From Hymenobacter sp. ISL-91 (GTDB lineage Bacteria > Bacteroidota > Bacteroidia > Cytophagales > Hymenobacteraceae): a DNA stretch of 64,000 nt. Of this stretch, positions 32,693 through 42,681 are shown in pieces. The stretch lies in the NCBI RefSeq assembly GCF_018613725.1, contig NZ_JAGGPS010000038.1:1-64000 (forward strand), in the 5' to 3' direction. A program made the translations under genes and the position numbers. Numbering within the stretch: position 1 is the first letter of the stretch; each line of letters opens with the position of its first letter. The notes beneath the pieces are model-generated. The model was not told where the DNA came from, did no database searches, and was given only the letters and a program-made list of their open reading frames with translations.

Positions 32693-33403
32693 GTGGAGCT
32701 GCTGAAGCTACAGGCGCTGCTGACAACGGCCAACGTGGCGCTGGCCATTGGGCTGGTGTCGCAGCTCTTGTTTTCGAGCCGCATCGTGCTGCAATGGATC
32801 CAGAGCGAGCGGGCCCGGCGGGTGCTGGTGCCCACGCTGTTCTGGCAAATTAGCCTGGTTTCGTCGTTTCTGATGCTGGTGTACGGCCTGCTGCGCCACG
32901 ACCCGGTGATTCTGGGCGCCCAGCTCATCAGCTACGCCATTTATGTGCGCAATCTGCAGCTGCTGGGCGAGTGGGGCAAACTGCCGGCCTGGTTCCGGGC
33001 CGCGGCCTACGGGCTGCCGGTGGCGCTGCTGAGCTGGTTTGTGGCCGGCAACCGTCATTTCAGCCTGCGGGCCATGCTGGGCACCGAAATACCCGGTGGC
33101 CTGCTGGTGCTGGGCACCGTGGGCCAGGTTATTTTCCTGCTGCGCTTCGTGTATCAATGGGTCTATTCCGAGCGCCGGGGCGAGTCGAGCCTGCCGCTGA
33201 GCTTCTGGGTGATTAGCCTGGTCGGCTCACTCCTGATTCTGGCCTACGCCGTGCTGCGCCGCGACGTGGTGCTGTTTATCGGCAACGTCTTCGGTACGGT
33301 GGTGTACGCGCGCAACATCGTGCTGCTGCGCCGGCAACTGCGGCAGGAGCCGGAGTCGCCCAGGGGCCCAGCCCAATCTGCAACGCCACCGGCGGGCCGC
33401 TAG
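32693..33403 (+). CDS. Tandem LAB_N (lipid-A-disaccharide synthase N-terminal domain) membrane protein
   Basis: Two copies of the small LAB_N membrane domain. Copy one: LVSQLLFSSRIVLQWIQSER to QLISYAIYVRNLQLL; copy two: VGQVIFLLRFVYQWVYSERR to NVFGTVVYARNIVLL. Each has FxxRxxxQWxxSER followed by helices ending (V/Y)xRN(L/I). There are about six membrane segments in 236 residues and no LpxB catalytic part. Start is GTG at 32693. Probably a membrane partner or carrier-lipid handler for the adjacent GT2; the exact role is inferred. Confidence 0.85.
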   Translation: MELLKLQALLTTANVALAIGLVSQLLFSSRIVLQWIQSERARRVLVPTLFWQISLVSSFLMLVYGLLRHDPVILGAQLISYAIYVRNLQLLGEWGKLPAWFRAAAYGLPVALLSWFVAGNRHFSLRAMLGTEIPGGLLVLGTVGQVIFLLRFVYQWVYSERRGESSLPLSFWVISLVGSLLILAYAVLRRDVVLFIGNVFGTVVYARNIVLLRRQLRQEPESPRGPAQSATPPAGR

Positions 33404-33417
33404 GTGTACACCCCACA

Positions 33418-33455
33418 ACGCCGGGGCGGAGCTTCCCCGCCATTGAACGGGGAAA
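33418..33455. repeat. GC-rich hairpin resembling a family B remnant
   Basis: CCGGGGCGGAGCTTCCCCGCC recalls the GGGGCGGAGCTTGTCCCCGCC arm of copy B2, minus TGT. It lies between the convergent LAB_N and epimerase genes and may double as a terminator. Confidence 0.4.
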
Positions 33456-33466
33456 ACAGGTTTCGT

Positions 33467-34486
33467 TTAATGGTGCATGGGTACAGGTCCTGCCCCGGCG
33501 TCGTGGGGCAAAAGGCCCGTTGGCTGCTGCTTAAGCCACTCCACAAAAGCCCGGAGACCCTCGTCTAGGCTGGTCTGGGGCGCATAGCCCACTAGTTGCC
33601 GGGCTTTACTGATGTCGGCGTAGGTTACGTCGACGTCGCCGGGTTGCATAGGCCGGAACTCCAGGCGCGGCTCGCGGCCTACGGCCTGGCCTACGGCGGC
33701 AATAAGGTCTAGTAGCGGCACGGGCTGGTGGTTGCCCAGGTTCAGGGTTTCGTACACGCCGTCGTGTGCCAGCAGGTAGTTTACGCCCCGGGCAACACCG
33801 TCAACCGTATCGAGCACAAAAGTGTAGTCGCGGGCCGTGTTGCCGTCGCCGAATACGGGAACAGGCTCTCCGGCCTGTAACAGTCGCACGAACTTGTGGA
33901 TGGCCAGGTCGGGCCGTTGCCGGGGGCCGTACACGGTAAAGAAGCGCGCATTGAGCACATCGAACCCATGAAGGTGATGATAGGTGGCCGTAAGCTGCTC
34001 GCCGCTGAGCTTGGAGGCCGCGTAGGGCGAGATGCAGCTGGCCAGTAGGTTCATATCCTCGCGGAAAGGCTGCTCGCGTGTGTTGCCATATACGGAGGAA
34101 GAGGAGGCGAAAAACAGCTTCGAGATGTCGCGCTGGCGCATCCACTCCAGCAGGTGGGCCGTGCCCAATACATTGGTGTCGAGGTAAGCCGCTGGTAGTT
34201 GCACCGAGGGGCCAACGCCGGCCTTGGCGGCCAAGTGCACCACTACGTCTATCGGGTCGGCGGGCAGGGCGTCCACCAGCGCGTCGGGGCCACGGCGCAG
34301 GTCGGTTTCGTGGAAGCTGAAGCGGGGGTGATTCCGGCAGGCCGCCAGGTTGCGCTCTTTCAGGGTGCGGTCATAGAAAGGGTCGAAGTTATCGAGACCG
34401 ATAACGCGGTGCCCATCGTGAAGTAGGCGCTCGGCCAGGTGTGAGCCGATAAAGCCCGCGCAGCCTGTAAGCAGAATGGAAGCCAT
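33467..34486 (-). CDS. NAD-dependent nucleotide-sugar epimerase
   Basis: Extended short-chain dehydrogenase acting on a UDP- or GDP-sugar. The NAD-binding loop is LLTGCAGFIGSHLAERL. The catalytic residues are Ser/Thr in FFASSSSVYGN and Tyr/Lys in YAASKLSGEQL. Further motifs are FTVYGPRQRPDLAI and VFGDGNTARDYTFVLD. QRPDLAIHKF and NVxG-type features resemble UDP-glucuronate 4-epimerases. The ATG at 34486 (MASILLTGCAGF) gives 339 residues; the longer frame upstream lacks family character. It belongs to the neighbouring envelope-glycosylation genes by context. Confidence 0.9.
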   Translation of the reverse strand: MASILLTGCAGFIGSHLAERLLHDGHRVIGLDNFDPFYDRTLKERNLAACRNHPRFSFHETDLRRGPDALVDALPADPIDVVVHLAAKAGVGPSVQLPAAYLDTNVLGTAHLLEWMRQRDISKLFFASSSSVYGNTREQPFREDMNLLASCISPYAASKLSGEQLTATYHHLHGFDVLNARFFTVYGPRQRPDLAIHKFVRLLQAGEPVPVFGDGNTARDYTFVLDTVDGVARGVNYLLAHDGVYETLNLGNHQPVPLLDLIAAVGQAVGREPRLEFRPMQPGDVDVTYADISKARQLVGYAPQTSLDEGLRAFVEWLKQQPTGLLPHDAGAGPVPMHH

Positions 34487-34772
34487 GGTATGAGCCAGAG
34501 AAAAGGTCAATCGGAGCCCGTAGAGGCGGATAAGCAAATGTAGTTCGAATTCGGCTCCCGTCGGTTCGTCGGTTGGTAGTTGTTTGGTGTCGGAACTGCC
34601 CACTGCGCGGCAAGCACTATGCGGCGTATTACCTGTAGTATGCCTGTCTGCGGCAGTGACAGCACGCGCTATAGCGTTGGCACCCAAAGTGCCGGTAGCC
34701 GACTACGTGCCAAGTGTGCGCCATTTAGCTGCTGGCATTACCTTGCCTGTTCTATCTCCTTCAACTGCTCTT

Positions 34773-36500
34773 ATGCCGGATCAAGCTGCTTCCTCTCAAC
34801 CCCACGTCTCATTTATCACCCGTTTGCTGACTTCGCAATGGGGCCGTGCATTAGTGTTGGCGTTGGTATGCGGGGTGAGTTTTTTCCTCTATAACGGCGC
34901 ATCGGCAGTCAGCCTGATGGAAAGCCGCAACTTTGTGGCCGCCCGCGAAATGGTTGCCGGAGGTTCGTGGCTGATTCCGACAATGAACCAGGAATTGCGG
35001 TTGGCCAAGCCGCCACTGCCTACCTGGGCTGTAGCCGGCCTGCAGCAGCTGACTGGGCCTACCGATAATCTGGCGCTGCTACGACTACCTGCCGCAATGG
35101 CCGCTACGCTGCTTGTTTTCTTTTTCTGGGGCCTGTGTTGTGAGCTCACCCGGCGCCAGACCCACGACGACGATGCGCCGGGGCGTACCGCCTGGCTCGC
35201 GGCGCTGGTGCTGGCTACCAGCCTGCTCGTTATTACCACCGGGCGTGAAGGGCAGTGGGATATATTCGCCACCAGTATGGCAATGGGGGGGCTTTGGCTG
35301 CTGGTTGGCGGGTGGCAGCGGCCGGTTCGGCAGGCGTATCGGTGGCTGGCAGGGGCAGGGCTGCTATTGGGGCTGGCCGTGCTAAGTAAGGGCCCGGTAC
35401 CTCTTTACGCGCTGGTTCTTCCTTTTTTACTGGCTTATTTGATTGGTCAGCCCTTCCATCGGCAGGCGGTACGGGCCCGGGCCGGAGCCACTGTGTTGGG
35501 GTTCGTGCTGGCTGTTATAATCGGGGGCAGCTGGCCCCTCTACGTCTGGCTGAAAGTGGCCCCGGCTGCCCGTTCTGTGGCCCGGGTCGAAATAGCGTCG
35601 TGGGCCGACCGGCATGTGCAACCGTTCTGGTACTACTGGCCTTTTTTTGCCTTCACTGGCCTATGGGCGCTGGTGGCGCTGGCCGCCCTGGTGTGGCCGT
35701 ATGCCCGCCCGAGGCTGCGAGGCTTTATTCCGTACGCAGTGGTGTTGGGGTGGGCGCTGTTCGGGTTGCTGCTGCTGAGTATAGTGCCCGAAAAGAAGGA
35801 ACGCTACATGTTGCCGCTAATGCCCCCACTGGCCTTGCTGGTGGCCGGCCTGCTGCGTGCCTGGCAAACCCAGCCCGCATATCCAGTCGGCCTCCGCAGT
35901 GCCCCCGATGCCTGGCTTCCCCGGGTCTGGGCCTTTCTGCTGCTGCTGTTACTGCTGGCTCTGCCCGTCGTCATGGCCTTGGCCGATTATCCCGGCTTCG
36001 GGGTCGGTTCGCTGCGGTTTGGGCTGATGGTGGCGCTGGCTACTGTGGTGGGAGTAGGGTTAGTCAGGGAAGGGATTATGCGGCGCCGGGTGAGTTTTCT
36101 TATCAGCAGCACGCTGACGATGGTGCTGGGTATTGTTGGGTTGGCTATGCCAGCCTACCCGCGTTGGGAAGGCCGGCGTGATGTTACCGACCGTCAGTAT
36201 ATGGGGCAGGTAAAGCAGTTGCCAGTCTTTCGGGGGGTGGGGGAGTGGTATAGCCTCGATACCCTGCATGTCAAGCAGGTGTGGGCCGCCGGGCAGTCTG
36301 TACCCATCTGGCATCCTACAATAAACCAGCTGGCTGACTTGGCCCGTCCGGTAGTTGTTGTATCGGAACGTCCGGCTGCGAAAAAATTGCCAGCGGGCTG
36401 GTCTAGGTTTATTCGCATCTCCCGGCAGGACTCCTTCTACTTAGATAGAAGCCGGAATTCGGGGTTATGGTTTATTTCCAGGTTGGAGCCAATTAGATAA
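34773..36500 (+). CDS. GT39/ArnT-type membrane glycosyltransferase
   Basis: Polytopic lipid-carrier-dependent glycosyltransferase of 575 residues. The first periplasmic loop has the ArnT/PMT pattern AVSLMESRNFVAAREMVAGG with SWLIPTMNQELRLAKPPLPT; the acidic residue there is catalytic in the family. About a dozen hydrophobic segments follow, among them LLLGLAVLSKGPVPLYALVL and LPLMPPLALLVAGLL. The soluble C-terminal part begins near YPRWEGRRDVTDRQYM. The ATG at 34773 (MPDQAASSQPHVSFIT) fits better than the one at 34584, whose extra residues show no family features. It could use the lipid-linked sugar made by the GT2 upstream. Confidence 0.85.
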   Translation: MPDQAASSQPHVSFITRLLTSQWGRALVLALVCGVSFFLYNGASAVSLMESRNFVAAREMVAGGSWLIPTMNQELRLAKPPLPTWAVAGLQQLTGPTDNLALLRLPAAMAATLLVFFFWGLCCELTRRQTHDDDAPGRTAWLAALVLATSLLVITTGREGQWDIFATSMAMGGLWLLVGGWQRPVRQAYRWLAGAGLLLGLAVLSKGPVPLYALVLPFLLAYLIGQPFHRQAVRARAGATVLGFVLAVIIGGSWPLYVWLKVAPAARSVARVEIASWADRHVQPFWYYWPFFAFTGLWALVALAALVWPYARPRLRGFIPYAVVLGWALFGLLLLSIVPEKKERYMLPLMPPLALLVAGLLRAWQTQPAYPVGLRSAPDAWLPRVWAFLLLLLLLALPVVMALADYPGFGVGSLRFGLMVALATVVGVGLVREGIMRRRVSFLISSTLTMVLGIVGLAMPAYPRWEGRRDVTDRQYMGQVKQLPVFRGVGEWYSLDTLHVKQVWAAGQSVPIWHPTINQLADLARPVVVVSERPAAKKLPAGWSRFIRISRQDSFYLDRSRNSGLWFISRLEPIR

Positions 36501-36727
36501 TAAGCTATTTTAATGCAAAATGACTGGCATTCAGCTACTAACAAATTATGTTTACTTAACATAATTATTAAACGTATTGAAATTTATAGATTTTTAAACT
36601 GTAGGGGCGGAGTAGACTACCTATGGAAAAGAACTACACCGGAGAGCCAGAAGAGTTCCTGCCTCTCCGGTGTAGTTCGGGTGCACACTAAAGGGTTGGA
36701 GTCTAAACCCAAACTACTATAACTATT
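36501..36727. other. AT-rich spacer with a perfect 16-base hairpin
   Basis: GAACTACACCGGAGAG (36631-36646) and CTCTCCGGTGTAGTTC (36663-36678) form a perfect stem with a 16-base loop. Read on the minus strand it is followed by TTTTCC, so it probably terminates the minus-strand gene ending at 36728. The rest of the spacer is AT-rich, with a GTAGGGGCGGAGTAG tract (36601) that may be a family B scar. Confidence 0.6.
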
Positions 36728-37756
36728 CTAGCGCGATTGGTCGCCTAGCTGGCGCTTGATCTTGTTCAACAGCGCTTGAACAAGCTCTACATCATCAACA
36801 TGTTCAATAGTAAGATGGGTGTTCAACCCAGGGCCGTGTAGATGGATAGCAAACGTATTTGAAGGGACAGTAAGCTCCTGTGGCACTGCTGCAGCTGCTC
36901 CAGGAGTGACTGCCATACCTTGGCTGGTAGTGGCCGGTGGTGTCTCCCGGGACTCTGGCTGGTCATGAACTTCGGCGGGCACAAAGTCGGAAGCTTGTCC
37001 AGGGCCTGAAGTAGCAATAGTATTAGCAGAAGTGCCGGCTTTGGGCTGATCATCCATATCGTTCGTGTCGAGTCCGAAGAGGCTGGATACAGCATCCGGG
37101 AGGCGTGATATTGGGGAAGGCTGAGGTACAAAGGCTGGGTTTGCCGATATACCGGACACCGTGGGTGTGCTAGATCCACTGCTGGGTATGCCCCCGGTGG
37201 TTGTAATCGCCACCGACTGAAAACGACTCAGTGGTAATTCAGTAGTGGCTAACTCCCGGCGAGGCTGTTGCTGGGCGGTAAGCTGGTCGATATCGGCAAT
37301 AATATTCTGCTCATCGAGTACACCAACCATACGGGCACCATCAATGAACGCCTTGGTTACAGCCTGAGCATTTATTTCCTCCACACCGAACTCGCGTACC
37401 AGCATGACATCAAACATGTGTACGGGTAGCTCACGATTCCTGAACTTACGGCATATCTGGGTGAACAGGGGCGGATGCAGGAAGGCTTCGCGTTCATATA
37501 TGCGCTCTTCCTGTTTGTCATACGCGTTTTTTATACGACGAAATAGGTTGGTAGTAGTAAGCAACTCCCGTTTACTGGTCAGGAGGCCAAACTTAACGGC
37601 TGAACCGATGATGGCCTTAAAAGAGCCACTCACCTTGCGGTTAAGCTTGCGGGCGGCTGTCTCAATAGCACATTTTCCCCCAGTGTCATCAACAACTTCA
37701 GCAACTTCCCAAGCACTCTGATAAGATGTGCGGGGATAATCTATGGTCTTAGGCAT
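36728..37756 (-). CDS. Unrecognised 342-residue protein in an AT-rich island
   Basis: No family recognised with certainty. Residues 1-150 look like a compact helical, winged-helix-like domain: SYQSAWEVAEVVDDTGGKC, AIETAARKLNRKVSGSFKAI, GLLTSKRELLTTTNLFRRI, and REFGVEEINAQAVTKAFIDG. Residues 165-290 are a Pro/Ser/Thr-rich linker (IPSSGSSTPTVSGIS), probably disordered. The last 45 residues return to a folded pattern: NTFAIHLHGPGLNTHLTIEH with VELVQALLNKIKRQL. The gene is clearly poorer in GC than its neighbours and lies in an AT-rich stretch, which suggests acquisition. A good own promoter precedes it. A DNA-binding or regulatory role is a guess. Confidence 0.75.
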   Translation of the reverse strand: MPKTIDYPRTSYQSAWEVAEVVDDTGGKCAIETAARKLNRKVSGSFKAIIGSAVKFGLLTSKRELLTTTNLFRRIKNAYDKQEERIYEREAFLHPPLFTQICRKFRNRELPVHMFDVMLVREFGVEEINAQAVTKAFIDGARMVGVLDEQNIIADIDQLTAQQQPRRELATTELPLSRFQSVAITTTGGIPSSGSSTPTVSGISANPAFVPQPSPISRLPDAVSSLFGLDTNDMDDQPKAGTSANTIATSGPGQASDFVPAEVHDQPESRETPPATTSQGMAVTPGAAAAVPQELTVPSNTFAIHLHGPGLNTHLTIEHVDDVELVQALLNKIKRQLGDQSR

Positions 37757-38547
37757 AAAGAAGCAAAGTGAGAATTAAGAGTTATAGCAAAGTATTCAAA
37801 AGTAGCATAAATAGTAATAACAAGCAATATATAGTATATAAAAGTAATACTTTCTTATACTTTTTGTGCTTTTTATTACTATCAAAGCTTCTCTCTCCAT
37901 TATTTAATAGCCTTCAATGCTATCCATACCAGTGTTATAAATACCCTCTATAGCCGGAGCGAAAGAAGCGGGAGCAGGGAGTAGTTTAATGTATGGCAGC
38001 TTCTTCTGTATCTACAGCCACTCAACAGCATTATTTGTCAAGTTAACCACACCGGAAATCAACTATCGACAGAAGCCCGCTAACAGCGTTGAAATTGATG
38101 CATCATCAGGCGCCGAAGTGTTATTTTTCTTCAGCAGCTTTTCTGAGGAATCGGGTAAGCATAATTTCAGGATAGTGGCCAGCATACTGTAAAAGATCAA
38201 CCAATGAAGGCCAGCCTGTTTTGTAGGGTAGTTGTAAAGCGTATGAGCAAGGCCACGAATAATCAAGCTAGTTAGTCGGTCTGCCAATCGGTTGAATACC
38301 GGTTGTAAGGGATACAAGTCTATGAGAGTTGCCTTATATCACTAGATTTCATGAAGCTGCTGGAGAGTCTACGCAGCAACCCGCGATGCAAGATGTATAT
38401 ACTTTGTATTGTAGTTCACGCAAATGACCCTGTGTCAATGTCAATTAGTGGAATCTTATAATCAGCATAGTGTAGCTGACGGTAACTATGCTGATTTCTG
38501 TAACATACTATTGTCTTATAATTTATATTATGTTAAGTCATGTATAG
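37757..38547. other. 790-base AT-rich stretch without a convincing gene
   Basis: It holds only short frames (60-84 codons) on both strands. The longest, on the minus strand at 38063-38317, has a hydrophobic middle but no recognised motif and could be a fragment of a lost gene. A/T runs and short repeats dominate 37770-37900. No tRNA, insertion-sequence ends or CRISPR repeats are visible. Confidence 0.6.
37797..37827 (-). promoter_or_regulatory. Promoter of the island gene
   Basis: Read on the minus strand: TTG at 37827-37825, 20 bases, then TACTTTTG (37804-37797), an exact TAnnTTTG -7 box. Transcription would begin about 30 bases before the ATG at 37756. Confidence 0.65.
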
Positions 38548-38583
38548 TAAAACAGGGCCGACTGTATAGCCGGCCCTGTTTTG
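38548..38583. terminator. Terminator of the TPR gene
   Basis: AAAACAGGGCCG and CGGCCCTGTTTT form a perfect 12-base stem around ACTGTATAGC-type loop. It has an A run on one side and a T run on the other, so it works for the minus-strand TPR gene that ends at 38635. Confidence 0.8.
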
Positions 38584-38634
38584 ACACTCCCCTACACTCA
38601 CTATACAAGAAGTAGTACGGAAGCTCTGGTAAGC

Positions 38635-39774
38635 TTACTTAGCTGCATCCAGTTTACTCATCATTCGCTGAGAATCTGCTTTACGGTCTAGGCGCAGATA
38701 CACTTTCTGAAGCGCGCTCATCGTGCCACGGTCATCGGGCTGTAACTCGAGCGACTTCTCGAAATACGGCAACGAATCGGCAAAATACTTTTTACCCTCC
38801 GTTTCCAGCTTTTTGCCCGACTTCTGGTATTCCGCCAAACTCATCTTGCTGGCCCGGGTATAATAATCCGCGGCCTTATTGTAGTTATAGATACCCAGGT
38901 TGAAGTTGGCATCGAAATTATTTGGGTCAATTTCAACAGCCTTCCGGTATGCGGCCAACGCTTCGGCCGGTTTCTTGTCACTGTCCAGAATGGAGCCTTT
39001 AACCGCGTAGAGATTCGCGTTGGTTGGATCGGCTGCAATGGCGCGGTCGATTTTATCAAGTGCCTCTTTGCCACGGCCGGCGCTCAGGTACATATTCAAC
39101 TCTTCCAGCATGAAGCCTTTGTTGTTGGGATATACCTTCAGCGCGTCCTGCACTACTTTTAAGGCAGCAGCATCGTCTTTCTGCTGACGGGCAATCTGTA
39201 GCATCCGGCCATACATCTGAGTTGACTGGTAGCCGATGCCCTGGAGCTTGCCGTACATTTCCTTGGCGCCGGCGAAATTCTCATTCGCTTCAGCCGCGTA
39301 AGCCGCGTACAGGTACGCCGTCGTATCCTGTGGCTTGATTTGCTGAGCCATCCGATAGGAATCCATGGCCTTCGCGAAGTCTTTGCTATTGTAGCTTTCG
39401 ACTCCGGCGTTCAGGGCCATACCGTACAGGCCATCGAGCTTGGCCTCGGCCTGCTTACCGTACTCTCCGTCCTTACCATCCAGGCTCAAGGCCTTCGTAT
39501 AGGCTTCAAAGGCAATTTTAGCCCCGTCTTCGGTGCCGAGGCTTTTCTTATAGATGGGGCTGTTCACCATGCCCTCATAGATTTCGCCCCGGGTAAACCA
39601 GGTTTTAGCCTTACCAGACGTTTTTTCGTTGGTAACGGCCTTATCGATTTCGGTCTTGGCCTTGTCAAGCGTACCCTGGCGCTGGTAAAGAATAGCGTTG
39701 GTAACGGCCGAGTTCTGGGCCGAGGCCGTGTGCAGGGCGGCGGCGGCTACAAGCGTTAAAAGAACTTTCTTCAT
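38635..39774 (-). CDS. Exported tetratricopeptide-repeat protein
   Basis: Signal peptide MKKVLLTLVAAAALHTASA, then an all-helical protein of TPR units. Clear units are AKTWFTRGEIYEG, AAYAAEANENFAGAKEMYGK, and NANLYAVKGSILDSDKKPAEALAAYRKAVE with FDANFNLGIYNYNKAADYYT (quoted in parts). TPR proteins scaffold protein complexes; here it is probably periplasmic. The ATG at 39774 gives 379 residues; the longer frame adds residues encoded in the terminator region of gyrA. It lies downstream of gyrA on the same strand with a hairpin between. Confidence 0.88.
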   Translation of the reverse strand: MKKVLLTLVAAAALHTASAQNSAVTNAILYQRQGTLDKAKTEIDKAVTNEKTSGKAKTWFTRGEIYEGMVNSPIYKKSLGTEDGAKIAFEAYTKALSLDGKDGEYGKQAEAKLDGLYGMALNAGVESYNSKDFAKAMDSYRMAQQIKPQDTTAYLYAAYAAEANENFAGAKEMYGKLQGIGYQSTQMYGRMLQIARQQKDDAAALKVVQDALKVYPNNKGFMLEELNMYLSAGRGKEALDKIDRAIAADPTNANLYAVKGSILDSDKKPAEALAAYRKAVEIDPNNFDANFNLGIYNYNKAADYYTRASKMSLAEYQKSGKKLETEGKKYFADSLPYFEKSLELQPDDRGTMSALQKVYLRLDRKADSQRMMSKLDAAK

Positions 39775-39824
39775 GAGAGTTGAGCGAAGAATCTGCAGTT
39801 TAGTGGAAGGAATTATAGCGCAAA

Positions 39825-39853
39825 CGGCAGAACTTCCGGGGAAGTTCTGCCGT
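39825..39853 (-). terminator. Hairpin terminator after gyrA
   Basis: CGGCAGAACTTCC and GGAAGTTCTGCCG form a near-perfect 12-13-base stem, 18 bases after the gyrA stop on the minus strand, followed by TTTG. Confidence 0.65.
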
Positions 39854-39870
39854 CGCAAGTTAACAACTGC

Positions 39871-42465
39871 TTAATTAGCGCTAAGCGTGTCCGGGTCGGT
39901 CAGCTCCGTTAGGTTGTCGTCTGGGGCGGTAGCTGGCAAGTCGGCCGGAGCACTACCGTTGGGCTCTGCTCCTTCCACCAACGCTGCATCCGCCTCAAGT
40001 TCCTCGATTTTCTCTTCGGCCGCTACTTTAGCCACCGACGAAATCTCGTCGCCATTGCTGATTTTCAGCAGCCGCACGCCCTGAGTGGCGCGACCGATAC
40101 TGCGCAGCTCACTCATCCGCAGGCGAATGGTAATGCCCGACTTGTTGATGATCATCAAATCATCGGTGTCATCCACAGCCTTGATAGACACGAGCTGACC
40201 GGTTTTCTCAGTCAGCTTCATGGCCCGCACGCCTTTACCGCCACGGTTGGTGATACGATACTCGTCGAGCGGGCTGCGCTTGCCATAGCCGTTTTCCGAC
40301 ACCACCAGCAGTTCCTGCTCGCTTTCCTTATCCAGGCACACCATGCCCACTACCCGGTCGCCGCCAACCAGGTCGTCGGCCAGCGTGATGCCGCGTACTC
40401 CGGCAGCAGTGCGGCCCATCGAACGGACTTTGTGCTCGGGGAAGCGCACGGCCCGGCCCGAACGCAGCGCCAGTACCACCTCATCGTTGCCGTTGAGCAG
40501 CTGCACGTCGAGCAGCCGGTCGCCCTCGTTGATGCTGATGGCGTTGATGCCGGCGGTTCGGGGGCGCGAGTACGCTTCGAGCGGGGTCTTTTTCACCGTG
40601 CCCTGCTCGGTGCAGAACATCAGGAAGGTGTTGTCGAGGTAATCGGGGTCGCGCAGGCCGCGCACGTTGAGCACCGAGCGGATGCTGTCTTCGCGCGGAA
40701 TCTCAATCAGGTTCTGAATCGGACGGCCCTTGGTGTTCTTACCGCCTTCGGGCACTTCATACACTTTCAGCCAGAACACCCGGCCGGCCTCGGTGAAGAA
40801 GAGCAGGTACTCGTGGGTGGTGGCCACGAACAGGTGCTCGGTGAAGTCGTCCTGTTTGGAAGCGGCCCCGCGGGCTCCTACCCCACCCCGGCCTTGGCTG
40901 CGGTACTCGTCCAGCGCCGTGCGCTTGATGTAGCCTTCGCGCGAGATGGTAATCACCATGGCCTCGTCGGCAATCATGTCCTCCATCGAGAAGTCGCCGC
41001 CGGCGTACTCGATGTTGGTGCGGCGGGCGTCGCCGTAGCGCTCCTTGATTTCGGCCAGCTCCTGGCGGATGATGTCGCGCTGCATATCCTCGGAGGCCAG
41101 CACGGCCTTGAGGTGGTCGATCAGGGCCATCAGCTCGTTGTACTCGGCCACGATTTTGTCGCGCTCCAGGCCCGTAAGGCGCTGCAGACGCAGATCGAGG
41201 ATGGCGCGGGCCTGCACCTCGCTCAGCGAGAACCGCTCGATGAGCTGCTGGCGGGCCACTTCGCCGTCGCGCGAGCTGCGGATCAGGGCAATGACTTCAT
41301 CCAAATGGTCAAGCGCAATCAGCAGGCCTTCCAAGATGTGGGCGCGCTTCTGGGCTTCGGCCAGCTCGTAGCGGGTCCGGCGCACCACTACGTCGGCGCG
41401 GTGCTCCACGAAGTAATGGATCAGCTCCTTGAGGTTGAGCGTCATCGGGCGACCCTTTACCAGGCACACGTTGTTGACGCCGAACGAGCTTTGCAGCTGG
41501 GTGTACTTATAGAGGTTGTTGAGCACCACGGTTGGCATGGCGTCGCGCTTGAGGTCGTACACAATGCGCATACCGTCGCGGTCCGACTCGTCGCGCAGGT
41601 CGGCAATGCCCTCAATCTTCTTATCGTTGATGAGCGCGGCCGTCTTCTCGATCATCGAGGCCTTGTTCACCATGTAGGGAATCTCCGTCACGACCACCTG
41701 CTCCTTGCCGGTAGCGGTGGTTTCGAAGTGAGCCTTGGCCCGCATCACTACCCGGCCACGGCCGGTTTCGAAGGCCTGTTTCACGCCCTCGTAGCCGTAA
41801 ATGGTGCCGCCGGTCGGGAAGTCGGGGGCCGTTACGTGCTCCATGAGCTCGGCAATGGTGATATCGGGGTTGGCCAGAAAGGCCACGATACCGTCCACCA
41901 CTTCCGTCAGGTTATGCGGGGCCATGTTGGTGGCCATGCCCACGGCAATACCGGTGGTGCCATTAACGAGCAGGTTGGGAAACTTGGCCGGCAGCACCGA
42001 CGGCTCCTCCAGCGAGTCGTCGAAGTTGGGCTGGAAGTCGACCGTATCCTTGTCGAGGTCGCCGAGCAGCTCATCGGCCAGACGCTTGAGGCGGGCCTCG
42101 GTGTACCGCATGGCGGCCGGCGAGTCGCCGTCGATGGAGCCGAAGTTGCCCTGGCCATCCACCAGCGGGTAGCGCAGGCTCCACTCCTGGGCCATGCGCA
42201 CCATGGTGTCGTACACCGAGGAGTCGCCGTGCGGGTGGTACTTACCCAGCACTTCGCCCACGATACGGGCGCTTTTCTTGTAGGATTTATTGTACGAAAC
42301 GCCCAGATCGGACATGCCGTAGAGCACGCGGCGGTGCACGGGCTTGAGACCGTCGCGCACATCGGGCAGCGCCCGCGAGATGATAACCGACATCGAGTAG
42401 TCGATGTAGGCCCCGCGCATCTCATCTTCGATGTTAATCGGAATGATTTTTTCGCCTTCCGCCAT
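39871..42465 (-). CDS. gyrA: DNA gyrase subunit A
   Basis: Breaks and rejoins DNA during negative supercoiling, in a heterotetramer with GyrB. The start [20 protein letters not shown] is followed by [20 protein letters not shown]. The active-site tyrosine is Y121 in [10 protein letters not shown]. The quinolone region [17 protein letters not shown] keeps Ser and Asp at the usual resistance positions, so no target mutation is seen there. The C-terminal beta-pinwheel carries a GyrA box variant, QGRGGVG, which separates it from ParC. An acidic tail ends the 864 residues. Confidence 0.97.
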   Translation of the reverse strand: MAEGEKIIPINIEDEMRGAYIDYSMSVIISRALPDVRDGLKPVHRRVLYGMSDLGVSYNKSYKKSARIVGEVLGKYHPHGDSSVYDTMVRMAQEWSLRYPLVDGQGNFGSIDGDSPAAMRYTEARLKRLADELLGDLDKDTVDFQPNFDDSLEEPSVLPAKFPNLLVNGTTGIAVGMATNMAPHNLTEVVDGIVAFLANPDITIAELMEHVTAPDFPTGGTIYGYEGVKQAFETGRGRVVMRAKAHFETTATGKEQVVVTEIPYMVNKASMIEKTAALINDKKIEGIADLRDESDRDGMRIVYDLKRDAMPTVVLNNLYKYTQLQSSFGVNNVCLVKGRPMTLNLKELIHYFVEHRADVVVRRTRYELAEAQKRAHILEGLLIALDHLDEVIALIRSSRDGEVARQQLIERFSLSEVQARAILDLRLQRLTGLERDKIVAEYNELMALIDHLKAVLASEDMQRDIIRQELAEIKERYGDARRTNIEYAGGDFSMEDMIADEAMVITISREGYIKRTALDEYRSQGRGGVGARGAASKQDDFTEHLFVATTHEYLLFFTEAGRVFWLKVYEVPEGGKNTKGRPIQNLIEIPREDSIRSVLNVRGLRDPDYLDNTFLMFCTEQGTVKKTPLEAYSRPRTAGINAISINEGDRLLDVQLLNGNDEVVLALRSGRAVRFPEHKVRSMGRTAAGVRGITLADDLVGGDRVVGMVCLDKESEQELLVVSENGYGKRSPLDEYRITNRGGKGVRAMKLTEKTGQLVSIKAVDDTDDLMIINKSGITIRLRMSELRSIGRATQGVRLLKISNGDEISSVAKVAAEEKIEELEADAALVEGAEPNGSAPADLPATAPDDNLTELTDPDTLSAN

Positions 42466-42681
42466 AGGGAGCTGATAGTCGGCCGGTAAAATCCCCGGGA
42501 TAAAAGAGGAGCTTACCGGCCCGTGAAAATGAACTTCATTGAAGCCTGCAAGATACGCAAAAAAGCCCGTTTTATCTAGCCTGAAAGCCTATTCCAACCA
42601 GCGCCGGGAGCCCCCTTACCAACCCGGCCGCAATGCCTGTCGGGCCCGGGTTCGAGGCACCATGCGCACCCGCCAATCCGC

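Noticed and set aside
38063..38317. 84-codon minus-strand frame in the AT-rich stretch
   Set aside because: A hydrophobic middle suggested a transposase or membrane fragment, but no motif, start context or partner supports it.
39871..42465. Possibility that gyrA is parC
   Set aside because: The QGRGGVG GyrA box and overall length favour GyrA.
40432..42489. Very long open frame opposite gyrA
   Set aside because: Antisense shadow of a GC-rich conserved gene; its His/Gly-rich translation has no family character.
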